Assembly: GCA_015832175.1 (NCBI GenBank)
Contig: WJXW01000004.1
Span: 1,116,001-1,180,000, forward strand
Direction: 5' to 3'
Origin: Paraphaeosphaeria minitans
Taxonomy: Eukaryota; Ascomycota; Dothideomycetes; Pleosporales; Didymosphaeriaceae
Length of the DNA stretch: 64,000 bases
Positions 21,397 to 33,560 of the stretch are shown here, one piece after another. Every line of letters begins with the position of its first letter. Positions within the stretch are counted from its first letter, which is position 1. The position numbers and the translations under genes are program-made. The notes under the pieces were generated by a model. That model was not told the origin of the DNA, did no database searches, and saw only the letters and a list, made by a program, of their open reading frames with translations.

Positions 21397-21875
21397 GGAC
21401 GCAACGTTGCACGAGGACATCTATGTCGGATTTTTGAGCCGAAGAAAAGCTATTATGATGTTGATGGTTATAGTGGCCATGCTCAGACAGGCTTGCTCGA
21501 GATAACTTGACATGTAATGTAGCTGTAATGGTCATAGACTTAACAGAGAATGGTATACCCGACAGAGAATGGTATACCCGACAGAGAATGGTATACCCGA
21601 CAGAGAATGGTATACCCGACAGAGAATGGTATACCCGAAGTCCTCCTCTCAACAGCCGCGCCGGAAATGCATGACAACCTGGCCCAGACGAACCCACCGC
21701 AAAAGCAGCAAAAGAACAAACTCCACATACGTCATTTAGATACAGACGTACGCACAAACAGCACGCCACATCGACAGTCGTTCAGCGGCACTACCTCGGT
21801 CACCGTCACCATGAGTGCGCCGGACCCAGAGACTTCCTACGACTCTTGTATCATATTCGCGGTCGTAGAGACGCC
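21397..21875. other. Convergent 3' region with minisatellite
   Basis: Between the stops of the OB-fold gene and DSN1. It is dominated by the 19-bp tandem repeat listed next; no gene is seen. Confidence 0.6.
21543..21637. repeat. 19-bp minisatellite, 5 identical copies
   Basis: Five uninterrupted copies of ACAGAGAATGGTATACCCG. Each unit contains the 8-bp palindrome GGTATACC. No base difference exists between copies, so the array is young or homogenised. Confidence 0.97.
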
Positions 21876-23609
21876 CTACGACTCCTTAAGCACGCCCGCG
21901 AGTCCCCTAAGTACATCGCCCACGCCGATTCCTTCGGTGCCGGCCTTCACCTTGCTCTCCTTGTCTCGCTCTCCCAACCGCTTCGACGCAGTGCCCAGCA
22001 CGCGGTCCGCCACGCGCTCAGCGGTGTTTCTGTACTGCTCGATCTTGTGCACGCCGTCTGCGAAGAGGTCGATGTTCGGTTCTAGCGAGAGCGAGAGCTT
22101 CTCGAGGTGGGTTTGTAATGCGGCGGGCGTTGTAAAAGTGAATGTGGAGGAAGAGGGTGCGAAGCAGGATTCTTCGGGTTGTGGCTGTTGTGAAGTTTGA
22201 AGGGCGGCTAGTATGGCTGCTTGTTCGCTGTCGAGAAGAGAGGCGTTGATATCAGCGAATGTTTGAGTTCCTGTTTGTATCGATGGTGGCGCAAGTGAAG
22301 AATCTGGAACCGCGGCTAAGGCTTCCCAGGCGGCTTTTTCTTCCTCGAGGCTACTCGGTGTCAGTTGCGATTCCGAATCATCAGATTAGATATGAGATGC
22401 CATACCGTTTCACCTCCTGTTCAAACTCTTCGAGCGTTGCCTGGTTTTTAACGTTCTGAGGATTTGGCTTCTTCACTACGGTTGGAGATGCCATTTCCTC
22501 CCTGCTGAACCAATCTGAAAGTTCCGGTTTGCTGGCGAGATCGTCTATAAGCTCTTGTTGGATGGCTCGCGCAGCCATGATGGCATTTGCATTTCTTACG
22601 TTCCCTAACGGCTTCTCTGGCAGCGCTCGTGAACCGCACCAGGTCAATAGTTGCTTCATGCGCCGCGGTTCGGGTAAGCTTTGCTCGATATACTTGTAAA
22701 AATCGCGAACTTCGACCTCGGAATGCGGTAATGCTGGCACAAATCAGTGTAAGTCCCTTCAGGTAGGCTGTCGCGCAAACACGTACCATTGGACATGCCG
22801 CTGTCGATCAGGGAGCTGGCTCTCCTTCCCCTCAGCCCTGTGCTACTCCTCCGGTGACCATCTTTGCCCCCTTTCCGCATTTCCTTATTGCGATTGATCA
22901 CAGGTGTGTCGGCAAAGGGCAACATGATCTTAGTCGCCCCATCGCGCTTCTTCGCAACATGGATTCCGTCCACTTTCGGTGTCTGCACAGGAGCAGACGC
23001 TGCCTTCCCTTCTGGTTGCGGTTCCGGCGCAGGAGTAACCTGTTTCTTCTTCACTTTCTCTACAGGCGCGGTCTTCTTCGCTCGCTTTGGCGCGGCCTTC
23101 GCTGCGTCTGCGCTGCCGTCCATCTGGTTCAAGTGTTCCTTGTCACCTGACAGACGCGCCGACCGCCTCTTTCTCTGCGGTGCCGGATGCTCGGGCTCTG
23201 GATCAGGCGCAGCAAGGGACTTTTTCCTACGCGCTGGTGGAAGCTTGCTTGGTTCTTCGGGTATTGGTTCAGGCGCAGGTTGGGCCTTGGTCGCCCGCCT
23301 TGAAGTGCGACGCGTAAACTGGAAACCGTCGTCATCCTCGTCGTATGCTGCGCCCCGGTCAGTTTATCCAGCCCTCAATCCATTGCTCAATAACGCGACT
23401 TGCACACGATTGGAGCCCCGGGACACTCCGCTCTGCCATGCCACATATGGACCCAACTCACCTGTCTTCGCAGCCTTTCTTGTCGCGCCGTTTGTCTTCT
23501 TTGCCGGTGCTGTCACCTCCGTCTTTGCTCTTTTCACAACAGGCGCATCGTCGTCTTCGAATGCGGTTCTGGCGCTTCTTCGTCGCGCAGTCGCGCGGTT
23601 TGTGGCCAT
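21876..23609 (-). CDS. DSN1: Kinetochore protein Dsn1/Mis13
   Basis: Four exons, 23609-23462, 23347-22787, 22733-22406 and 22350-21876, give 503 aa. The N-terminal 200 residues are disordered and Lys/Ala/Pro-rich (ARRRSARTAFEDDD, PKRAKKTAPVEKVKKK). The conserved block starts with RRSSTGLRGRRASSLIDSG (about 215-233), then SEVEVRDFYKYIEQSLPEPRRMKQLLTWCG and AARAIQQELIDDLASKPELSDWF. The C-terminal third is helical. Dsn1 is a subunit of the Mis12/MIND complex that links inner centromere proteins to Ndc80. The RRxSS sites fit the Aurora B-controlled basic motif known in this family, though phosphorylation here is inference. Start and introns are supported by frame closure. The last acceptor is a GAGTAG tandem, so two isoforms differing by one residue are possible. 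Confidence 0.93.
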
Positions 23610-24254
23610 CGGTAGCGGTTGAAGAGGGGATCTCGCGAATACAGTGGTCATGAGTCCGGTTGCTACGTGATTGTCGGTGGGTGCGGAGAGCGAAGCGCGC
23701 ACATGGGCTGTGCGCGGCGACAACACGCGCACGTCGGCGAGTTCGGGCGGTGCGCGGATATGGTATTTGATTGTTTCGTATTAATCGGGCGTAGGAATTG
23801 GCGAATAATGCGTATGCTGCTCGGGCGCGTCAAAGGGTGGTGTCGGCAGTCGCACACGGACTGGGATTGTAGTGGGCGTGCGTCAAGTGTAAACAAAGGC
23901 GGCTTCATTGACCAAACTTCTTGGCGTCGGGCCAGTTCAGCTGACTCAGGCAACGCGCACCTGCTCAGGTGACCATCTCCACCACATGGGTCATCACAGC
24001 GACGACCCCTTTTTTGCCCTGAGCAACTTTCCCGTGCGTGTACGAGTCTAGCAAAGCTGCAGCTGCGGCTTCAAATTCAACATATAACTACACCTATCCA
24101 ATGTTGCTATGCCATCATATATCAAACGCCCTGGAGAGAGCAGCATCCCAAAGCCGCGATCAATCCTGTATGCTATCGTGTGCCTTTCATCATGTCGTTA
24201 TGCTCGAACACTCAAATGACCCTTCCCTGCGTCTAAGCAATCCTATGGAAACAG
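23610..24254. other. Intergenic, DSN1 promoter and PSD2 3' side
   Basis: 645 bases between the DSN1 start and the PSD2 stop. No supported gene. Confidence 0.5.
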
Positions 24255-27200
24255 CTACTGGAAGCCTGCGCCCGGCATCGGGCCCTGCACGCCCTCTGGC
24301 GCCAGACTGCCCTCGATACGACGCTTTGCGTCTTGCTTCTCTTCGTGTGTGGGGTTTTCCTTGCGCATGTCGGGCGTGTGAGAAGCTCTATTGGGGCTGT
24401 GGCCAATTGACATGCCGACGCGAACCTAGACGTTTTAGCTAGGGCCAGTGTAACATGGACGGATAGACTTACGAGAGTTTCCAAGGCAGCTTTAGAGTTG
24501 TCGACCAGGTCCTCGTCGTACCGCATCTGGCCCGGCTCAAAGAGCAACAACAGGGTGCTTCCACCAAACTTGAAGTAGCCCAGTTCCTCAGCTCGCTTGA
24601 CCTGATTTCCTTTGTTACGTGTGATGACAGTGCTCCCGACCATCATCGCGCCGATACATATCACCATTACCCGTCCATGGGCGACTGAATCAATCGGCAC
24701 ACAGACACGAACATTCTCACCGTACACGTCAAGCGCCGATCGAATAGCCATGGGGTTTACCGTATAGTACTCGCCCTCAATGGTCTTTGGTTCGTCCATG
24801 ACACCATCCACGGGGATGTGGAAGCGGTGATAGTCCTGTGGTGCGAGACGGAAAATACCTAGGGATCCTCCAACATAGCGCTTCGCATCCTCAGGGTAGG
24901 CATCGCCCAACAATCGCTGGACTGTGAACTCGCGGCCCTTGACCCAGATCGCCTGAGCTGCATCGAGAGTGTTGAAAACCACAGACCGACAGTCTGCAGG
25001 GGAAACAATGACCCTGGGATCTTCGGGAGCTGAGCACGGTCGCGCCCCAGGCTTCAAAGCTCGGTAGAAGAACTCGTTGAAGCTCTTAAATTCCGATGTC
25101 GGGAGCAGAATTTCGGACATGTCAAGCTGATGGAAGGCAACGAAGCCCTCAATCTCTTTAGTCGATGCAGGATCATCGTACTTCCGTCCTTGCTTGAAAC
25201 TGAGGGATCGTAGCAGCTTCCGAACTGGTCAGGGTCAGCATCGACTCGCATACATAATTGTAGATACTAACTTCGCTTCTTCTCCATATTGTTCGCCTTG
25301 AGACCTTTGTAGAGTAGACGGATACCAAGTCTCACATATACACTCATGCGCTCCTCGTTGATCTGTCCAGTAAGGCGGTCTTGAACAAGAATGTTGGCCG
25401 AGTTGGCTCCGAGTTTGTATCCACCGTAGGAGATCTTCGTGATGACCTTCGAAAACCATTTGCGCTGCGCCTGGTTTGCAGTAACGAATCCGGCCATGAC
25501 AATGTTGTTGACCTGTCGCCAATCCTGACTGGCGCATGTGGCGACATGGGTGATGATGTCGGCATCTGACTTCTTGTTCAGACGTGGTTGGTGGCAAATG
25601 GGACATTCTCGGATCTCAATGACATGTTCCTCACCCTTCTCATCTGCCAAATCATCTCCCGGTAGAATGTCGCCTTCCTCGCCCTCGACGCCAAGATGGT
25701 CTGTTTCTAGTGCTGGTATCGATGTTTGAGAGTGGTGCGCGTTCAGCGGGGTCTGTGTGCCAGAGGTAAAAGAAGGCGTGGCGTTGCCCGATGCAAAGAG
25801 GTCGCTGCTTGAAGCCGTAAGGTGTCCGAACGAGCCCTTATTAGCGTCTCGCTCCTCGACGCGCTGCAGCTGCTCCTCCAAGCACATCACTGCTTGGTCG
25901 AATGTAAGCACCTCGTCGCCGTTATGTTCTCCTGAGAACGTTCGGAAAAAGCCATCGATGGTGGATTCATGAAGAGTCGAGCCTAAAGTGTCCAGCATGG
26001 TGGTGATCTCGACCTTGTCGATCAGACCACTGTCGTCAGCATCATACTGCTTGAGCATAGCCCTCCAGAATTGTTGACGCAACGCCTTGTAAGGGAGATA
26101 CTTGGCCTTGATGTACAAAGTCGGGCTGTGTTTCGCCTCCCAACGCTCTTTGTTCTTCAATTCCAAAGGCAGAGTGTACATTTTGAGATCTTGGTCATCT
26201 ATTGCTGCTGAATCCACGTTGACTGTCGGAATGCCATGAGCCGCTTGTCCGTTGTTCTCAACTCCAGAGGTTTGTGGAACGCTCGTCGGAGGTGGGGCCA
26301 AGCTACCATTTGACTCCTTTCCTGACAATGAGCCGGCTGAGTTCTCCTTGCGCAGAATGGGTCGGCCAAGGCGGGAAAGGCTATGAGTGGATGACGATCG
26401 AGACATCGGGAGCCTGAAGCGCGATCTCCTTGCTTCACTCGTTTCTGCTGAGAGGCCCGGAGAATCAGACGGCTCGGGCAGTCTGTAGAGGCCGGTTGTA
26501 GGGTCAGCTTCGGGAGCCACGGAGACCGCCTTTTCGACTGGAAAGTTTACTGTTCCGACGTAGTCGTTTCCAGAGAACTTGTCCTTGTCTATGACCGTGA
26601 AGCTGACCGAATAGTTGGTCTCGTGCTTGAGGACTTGGAAAACGAGCTTCTCGTCAAACACAGGGTTCAGGTTATGGCGGATAGTCTTTGTGCGGTAAGT
26701 CTTCTTTCCGAGCGAGGTGACGACGAACGGATCCATGTCGAAAGAGGTGCGAGTGACTGTAGCACATTAGCCTATGGGTTTCGCCCGCAACATTAGCACC
26801 TACCATTCTTCTCAGGCGGCAGACCAGTGACCTTGCTGATCTCCAGGAAAAGCACGCCCGCCACTTCAGTCTTGTCCGAGAACTCATAGCTGCGGAGCTT
26901 GTTCGCCTTCTTCCTCAGTCTTGCCAATCTAAGCTTTCTGCGGCGCTTCTCTCTCTTCTCTGCCTTCTTGCTTTCGTCGAGCGCCTCATCCGAACTTTCT
27001 TCCTCCTCAGCCTCTTCATCGTTCTCTGCGCTTTCGGCTCGGAGCAAAAATTCGTCGTCGTCGTCGTCGGGGCTGGGCGTCTGCGAGGTGAAGGCCATGA
27101 GTTTCTGGATGAGCTCGTCGTTGGAGGCATTGGGATTGCTCGCGTCGGCGAGAGAGAACTGGATCTGGATTTCGCCCGTAACCACTGCTTTCTTTCTTCC

Positions 27201-27798
27201 AGTGCGCCTCGACTCGAGTGGAAACCACTTGGGGCCCTGCACTGCTTGTCCGTTCTGGAAGACGTCCTCGACGATGACGTCAAACTCGCCCATGTAGTCC
27301 TTGCCAAAGCGGTCCTTGTCCCAGCAGCAGGCCTCAAGCAGCATGCTCTGCGTGCCGACGATGGGAAATTCGAGCGTGGTCTTCCATTCTGGATTCAGGG
27401 TCTTGTTGATGGGGGGCGTGGCCTCGCGCGCGTCTCCGACGTTCAGGACAAGGTACTACCAGGCTCGTGGTCAGCTACAGCTAGCACTGCAACGGATTGA
27501 ACAATTTGGTAATCGGGAGACACTTACAGGGTCAGAGGTGCCGCTCCTGTCCTTCGCAGCGAGGTTGCGGCCCTGCAGCGGTGGTTAGCTCAGGTGCAGC
27601 TCTCCGCGGGGTAGTGCGCACCTGAACAACATTGGCTCGCAGCACCAGTCCAGGCTTGCTGTTCTCATTCATTGCGGCGCGTCTGGGGCTCACGGTGCGG
27701 CTTGTGGGGATGCTCGTGGTCGCCGAGCTTGTGCTGTTGTTGTTGGGCTTCAGGCGGACCGGCAGCGACAGCTTGGTCGTAAAGGCAGGACGCGGCAT
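24255..27798 (-). CDS. PSD2: Phosphatidylserine decarboxylase, PSD2 type with C2 domains
   Basis: Six exons, 27798-27622, 27572-27528, 27455-26804, 26756-25272, 25224-24473 and 24425-24255, encode 1093 aa. Order: C2 domain 1 (from about residue 50; LVLNVGDAR, CCWDKDRFGKDYMGEF), an acidic then basic linker (DDDDDE, RRRKLRLARLRKK), C2 domain 2 (from about 275; FTVIDKDKFSGNDYVG), a Ser-rich linker, an EF-hand loop DADDSGLIDKVE at about 531-542, a CPICHQ...HVATC zinc-like motif, and the decarboxylase domain. The autocatalytic cleavage motif is GGST at about 1007-1010, with conserved DYHRFHIP upstream. Cleavage before the Ser makes the pyruvoyl group, and the enzyme forms phosphatidylethanolamine in the endomembrane system. 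The last exon adds a short polar tail. Length is normal for Pezizomycotina PSD2. Confidence 0.95.
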
Positions 27799-28599
27799 GC
27801 TTGGTCGACGTAACTAGGCTGCATAGACGGGCCCTACGGGTCGGGGCTGTGTGGTGGCCAAGAACGCTTGGTTCGCGCCAGGTTTCTTGTGACTCGGGAA
27901 GTGCGGATCACTACATGCAGCAGCAGAACGAAGGCGACGTAGGAGAGGGTTGAGTGCCCGTCCTCGCAAGCAGAGACAGTACGAGGATGGGTATTGCGGC
28001 TTGGGCCGAGGCGTGCCCCCTACTAGCTGGAAAGAGGATCTCAGGCTGAGCGGGCGATTGATGGCGGCTGTTGCGATTGATGTGTATATAATAACCCGCT
28101 CCAGACATGACGCAGGGCCATCCGGAAGGTGCGGCTTATTCTTTTAGTAAGGAATCTGCGATTGTTGCATGAGAATGTGCAACAAACATCATTGCCTCGC
28201 CAGGCACAGCACACAGTCGACCTCCTTTACGAGCAGCATTGCATAGCTGGCAAGCTGGAGCCTCTGGCGCCTTCTGCGGACGCTCTGATTTTCCTGAAGC
28301 GGTGTCTTTAATTCGCAGCGCCAAAAGCGAGGGTCACAGCGCGATCCCAGGTCGCTTTGGCCGCCTTCACTGACAGGATCAAGAGTCAAGACTAAGACCC
28401 GTTTCCTAGCAGTACAACCTCCTTTCTATCCCCCCTCGACCGGCCGCGGCCTGTCACGCAAAAATCCCGCATCTGGAGGGGATGCTGGTCATCCAAGCTC
28501 TTTGCAGAAGCGACAAGTTGCGGCCTAATACATCTTCAGCTCGCATCACCTTCACTCAGTTCCTGTGGTTTCCAATATTTGTTCCAGCCATGGGCGTCA

Positions 28600-28925
28600 C
28601 GAGAACTATTTTTAAACTTAATAACTATTGATATACAACTATTTTCAAACTTAATAACTATTGATATACAACTATTTTCAAACTTAATAACTATTGATAT
28701 ACAACTATTTTCAAACTTAATAACTATTGATATACTAGAAAGTACGGTTTTTTTCTACTCGCTATATAACATTAATTATTATACAAATGTAATTAGATTA
28801 TGCTATATAATAGATTTTTTAGATGTCAATGTAATTAATCTTTTGAATGATACATTAAAAATACGTAGTAAAAAACGTCCAAGAAATATCAAGTGTGAAA
28901 TAACTTACTACATTTGCCTGTCAGC
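28600..28925. mobile_element. AT-rich island, possible RIP-degraded element
   Basis: About 320 bases are strikingly A/T-rich and TpA-rich, with abrupt edges against ordinary flanks. The first third is a 33-bp tandem array; the rest is unique AT-rich sequence with one open frame (28579-28929, Ile/Asn/Leu-rich). In filamentous ascomycetes such islands are often repeats mutated by RIP (C-to-T), but no transposon ends or target-site duplication are seen here, so the mobile origin is inference. Confidence 0.4.
28615..28735 (+). repeat. 33-bp tandem repeat, 3.7 copies
   Basis: The unit begins AACTTAATAACTATTGATAT and ends CAACTATTTTCA. Copies are at 28615, 28648 and 28681, with a 22-base partial copy at 28714. 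The period is a multiple of three, which makes an 11-residue repeat in one frame. Confidence 0.95.
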
Positions 28926-29704
28926 ATAGACTCTGTCTCGTCAAGGTAAGTCAGAAACCCCAAAGTCAAGTCAGGTCGACCTAAATCCTGCGCTAAATCC
29001 TACCGACCTTCCGTGCCGATCCCGTGCCTCTGAAGAGGAACAACACCACGGCAATGATGTGCCGTGCGGTCCTGGGGTCCCTTATGCACAGCATGTGTCG
29101 CATACCGAGCACTCGAATCCGTAAGCGCTAAGTCTGTGTGCCTTTTCCAACGGCAATCCGCCCGATTCTCAGGTAAACCGACCCGGGGCCCTTCCTGGGC
29201 ATACCAGTCCCATGTCTTGCCGTTTTCACTCCATTCAGCACATTCAACCATCAGCGAAATTGACGAGCATCGCGATAGAGGACAGGATGATGACCCGAAT
29301 CCCTTCTCCGTACGGCTCGGAACCGACCCTGTCCTACTTCTCTTGCGTTGCCCAGACAGAGTCAAACATGTTGTGTGTTACCCAAACTGTTAACCTAGCA
29401 CCATGCAGACCGTTCTCTGTTGAGTCTCGTCTACTTGGTCATACAAACTGTCGAATCAACTGCGAGAATCTCGGCAATGGTATGAGTGCAAGTGTAAGTC
29501 AGACGAAATGCACTGGGTAACGGCACAGTCGTCTGTTAAGCTGACAATGGATCAAACAAAGATATCGAATTCTATACACCTAGTTCCTTTTCCGTGGCGC
29601 AGCCGTAGCCAGCAAAGCGTGTTTATCGCATCTTCCATTCAGTCATATCAAATCGTAACAGTGAACATCCTACCCGCGCCCAACTTTCAGCAAACATCAA
29701 CAGC

Positions 29705-32391
29705 TTAAATAAGCTGAGTGAAAGCACGGTTGATGGGCGAGCGGAGGGGCTTGACATCCTTGTAGAAGTCGACGGTAAGCTTAGCACGCTTGGCAACGCC
29801 CTTAGGGGTGAACTCGAATTTCTGTGCCAATGTTAGATCAAGATTTTCGTGTGGGTATAGAGTAACATACCTCGTAGACCTTCTTGTAAGGACCGGAAGC
29901 ACCGAACCTGTTGAGGCCGAATTGCTCATGCGAATACTTCTCCCAACCAAGGGTGGACATGACCTCGACGCTGAGGGTGGGAATACCGTCGGGGAGGACA
30001 GAGAGGCGGTAGTCCTTAGACTGGGCGTCGAAAACCTCAACGCAAGGCATGGACACAACACGTGCGGTAAGACCCTCCTCGCTAAGGACCTTGACAGCCT
30101 CCAAGCAGAGCGAAACTTCCGAACCGGTGGAGACGAGAGTGACGTCGGCCTTCTCGTTCTCAAGAGCAACGTAGCCACCCTTGATGGCCTTGTCCAGTGT
30201 TGAGCCCTCAAGCTGGGGCAAGTTCTGGCGGGTAAGGGCAAGGATGGATGGAGTGTGCTTGGAGGTAAGAGCCATGTAGTAAGCAGCCGAAGTCTCGTTA
30301 CCATCAGCCGGGCGCCATACCATCATATTGGGCAGAGCACGGAAATGGGCAAGTGTCTCGATAGGCTGGTGAGTGGGACCATCCTCACCAAGACCGATGG
30401 AGTCGTGGGTAGCGACGTAGATGACACGCTGTTGAGAAAGCGAGGATAGACGAACGGCACCGGCAGCATATGATACGAAGTTAAGGAAAGTACCACCGGC
30501 AGGGATGATGGTGCCGTAGGCAGAGAGACCGTTCATGATAGCGGCCATGGCGTGCTCACGAACACCATATCGGAGGTAGCGACCAGACCACTCGCCGATA
30601 CCAAGGCTAGGGGGCTGGAAGTCAACAGCGTTCTTCCAGCGGGTGTTGTTGGAACCAGTCAGATCTGCGGAACCGGACAGAAGCTCAGGGACGGCCTCGT
30701 AGATGGCCTCCAAGACGCTCTCGGAGAGCTTTCGGGACGCAATAGCGGGGTCCGAAGGCTTGTATGTGGGGAGCTTGCTAACCCAGCCCTCTGGCAGCTC
30801 ACCAGTCAATCGGCGAGCAAGGTCAGCGTGAAGCTCCTTGTGCTCCTTGCCGTACTTCTCGAAGAGCTTGTTCCACTCTTCCTCAGCAGCGGCACCCTCG
30901 GCAGCGTGCTTGTGGTATTGGTCGTAGACCTCCTGGGGAACCTGGAAGGTCTTCTCAGGGTCAAAACCGAACTTCTCCTTGACCTGCTTGGCGTCATCTG
31001 CCTTCAAGGGGTTGCCGTGAACGCCACCAGTACCCTGGAGCTTGGAACCGAAACCGATGGTGGTGGTGAGCTTGATGACTGAGGGCTTGTCCGTGACCTT
31101 CTTGGCCTCAGCAATAGCCTTCTCAATACCCTCAAGGTCAGAGTCGCCGTTCTCGACGTGCAGGGTGTGCCAGCCGTAGGCCTCGAATCGTTTCATGACA
31201 TCCTCGGTGAATGCGCACTTGGTGTCACCATCTGCGACCCACGATTAGTGCCTCAACTGAAATTATGCGCTGGAAAACATACCGATGGAAATGTGGTTGT
31301 CGTCGTAGATAGCAATTAGGTTGCCCAACTGCAAGTGGCCGGCAGTAGAGGCAGCCTCGCTGGCAATACCCTCCATGGCGCAGCCATCACCGAAGAACAT
31401 GTATGTGTAGTTGTTGATCAGCTCAAAGCCGGGCTTGTTGAAAACGGCCGCGGTATGCGCCTGCGCAATAGCGAGACCGACGGCATTGGCGAAACCTTGG
31501 CCGAGCGGGCCGGTGGTGACTTCGATACCGGGGGTGTCATGAGCTTCAGGGTGGCCGGGTGTGATGCTGTCGACTTGCTGTAATCACAGGTCAGTAGTCG
31601 TGTCCCAGGAGTGCCTCCGCAACACTAAAGAAACTTACACGGAAGTTCTTCAAGTCGTCAATGCTCAACGCGTAGCCGAACAGGTGGAGCAGAGCATATT
31701 GGAGCATGCATCCGTGTCCGTTGCTAAACTAGAGTCAGTGAACTCATTGCATCATGCCCCCGCAAAAGTCTACGCAAATCTTGCAAAACAGCGGAGCTTG
31801 TCAGAAATGACTTTTTCCTCGCCCTGACTCCGGCATGATGCTGGATCTCCCCGGGGCCGTAAAAGCAAGTCTTGCTGATGGCTGTGGCCCCGCGGAGTTA
31901 ACTTTCTGCGATGATATCTACTGGCGCATTGCTCGGAGAAACGCACTGTATGCGTTGCGAAGGATGCGGAGCTGTAGGAAGATAGAGAGCACGTACGAGA
32001 GAACAAAACGGTCGCGGTTCACCCAGTCGGGGTTCTTGGGGTTAAACGTCATGAACTTGTTCCACAGGACGTGGGCCACCGGGGCTTCGGAGGGTCAGTC
32101 AGGCTTTGGCATCCGTCATCGGAGAGTTCTTACCCATGCCCATGGGCGCACCCGGGTGACCGGAGTTTGCCTCGAGCGTGGCATCGACCTAGATATAGCA
32201 TTGAAGTCAGTAATTGACACTGTACAAAGCGCTGGATGCGTTGAAGCCCAGCGGGTGGACGCGTTGAGAGAAAAACCGCGATGGCGGGGCAGGCTTGTCG
32301 TCATGGCGGGGTAGGTAGAGCAGGGGCGATAACGTACCGCGAGGGTTCGGATGGTGTTGATGGCGAGCTCGTCCGTCTTGTCGTAAGGCAT
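29705..32391 (-). CDS. TKL1: Transketolase
   Basis: Seven exons, 32391-32338, 32188-32134, 32084-31997, 31723-31639, 31577-31283, 31231-29871 and 29821-29705, encode 684 aa, the usual length. The enzyme moves two-carbon units between sugar phosphates in the non-oxidative pentose phosphate pathway using thiamine diphosphate. Visible motifs are [42 protein letters not shown], the ThDP/Mg motif GDGCAMEG...[10 protein letters not shown], and in the second half [11 protein letters not shown] and [17 protein letters not shown]. The C-terminal [14 protein letters not shown] segment spans the last intron. Codon bias is strong, fitting high expression. The third intron is 273 nt, unusually long here, while the first is 149 nt. 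No peroxisomal targeting tail is seen; the protein ends in FTQLI. Confidence 0.96.
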
Positions 32392-33560
32392 GATGGGCAA
32401 TGTGTGGGGAGGAAGAGAGAGGAGAGAGGGAGTGTTGGGAGGGGATAAGTTTTGTAGGGGCGTAGAAGGGGGTCCTTGTTGGCTAGCCCCACCAGCCCAC
32501 GCCGCCGACCAAAGCCCGATGCATCCCTCGCCGCAGCTTGCCTGCACTTTCTCATACCTTTTTCGTGACTATGCAATGACAAAGCTACGTAATGGCTGAT
32601 CGAGCCTCCACTCGAACCCTTTGCTTATAACCGTTGCTACTCTCACCCAGAGCTTACAAAGCTCTGCTTGCTCACGGTTCCTATGAGCGGGATGAAGAGT
32701 GTCCCTTGTTTGCATCTTTCTCTCGTCAAAAGCCGACCCGACCACGGCTGCTTCGGTTCAATCTCCGGCGGATATGTAACACCCTTTACATATGCGAACC
32801 CTCACCCACGCCGCCGGGGCCAGTGATCGTGCAAAGACAATGGTATGGGAGAGTCTTCCATGGTTTCTCGTGACAATTGGAAAGCGTGCAGGCTACCTAA
32901 AGGGCTCGCTTCCCGTCCAGCAAACGATTGATGGCTGGCTGTGAATCCATCTTTGTACAGAGAACCCATCACCCGAAGTAGGTAATCCATGAGTGGGCAG
33001 TGTTGGAGCTCTCATTTACTCTAGGCAACCTCAGGTGCGATGACGGTAGGCTTGTCCCGGTGTGCAGACTGCGAACTCGGCGCGTGCACATTTCTCCGAT
33101 GATCGCGAGCCGCCATAACCCCCGATAAAAGCACCGGCGGGTAAATGACACCACGTGCCACGGTCATTCGAGACGCCCATTCAACCACTGGCTGGTTTTG
33201 AACCGTTGAGAGGACTAAGACATAAAACTTCCGACATGTTGCGACAAGGTCACGACAGCATAAGGTGCGAAAAACAACTCTCCGTCTAACCATGCGTAAT
33301 CTTCATATATACCTGCGGCACTTCTACTATAATACATTTCCTCCGAAACTTCCAGACTGAACGCCATAAGAGACATTTACAACGAGTGCGCGTGGGTATC
33401 GTACAATACACAGTATGATAAGAGAATGTCCAAGTCTTGACAAAGAGATATGGTGTTGGTGGAACACACCGCGGTATTGACAGGACGAGGCAGGCAATGC
33501 CTCATCGGTATTACAGATTGGTAAAGAAAGAATAAGATGACGAGAGAATCGTTGAAGAAA
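32392..33560. other. Transketolase promoter and CFEM gene 3' region
   Basis: 1.2 kb with only short, composition-poor ORFs. Confidence 0.5.

Larger units (their letters stand above)
27799..29704. other. Intergenic between PSD2 and transketolase, with AT-rich island
   Basis: 1.9 kb. The first part is the PSD2 promoter. An AT-rich island lies at about 28600-28920. The remainder to the transketolase stop has no supported gene. Confidence 0.55.

Noticed and set aside
28579..28929. 116-aa ORF through the AT-rich island as a real gene
   Set aside because: Nearly half of it is the 33-bp repeat and the rest is Ile/Asn-rich by base composition; no start context, motif or intron supports it.
30552..31082. 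176-aa plus-strand ORF inside transketolase
   Set aside because: Antisense to the main transketolase exon; a shadow of biased codons.
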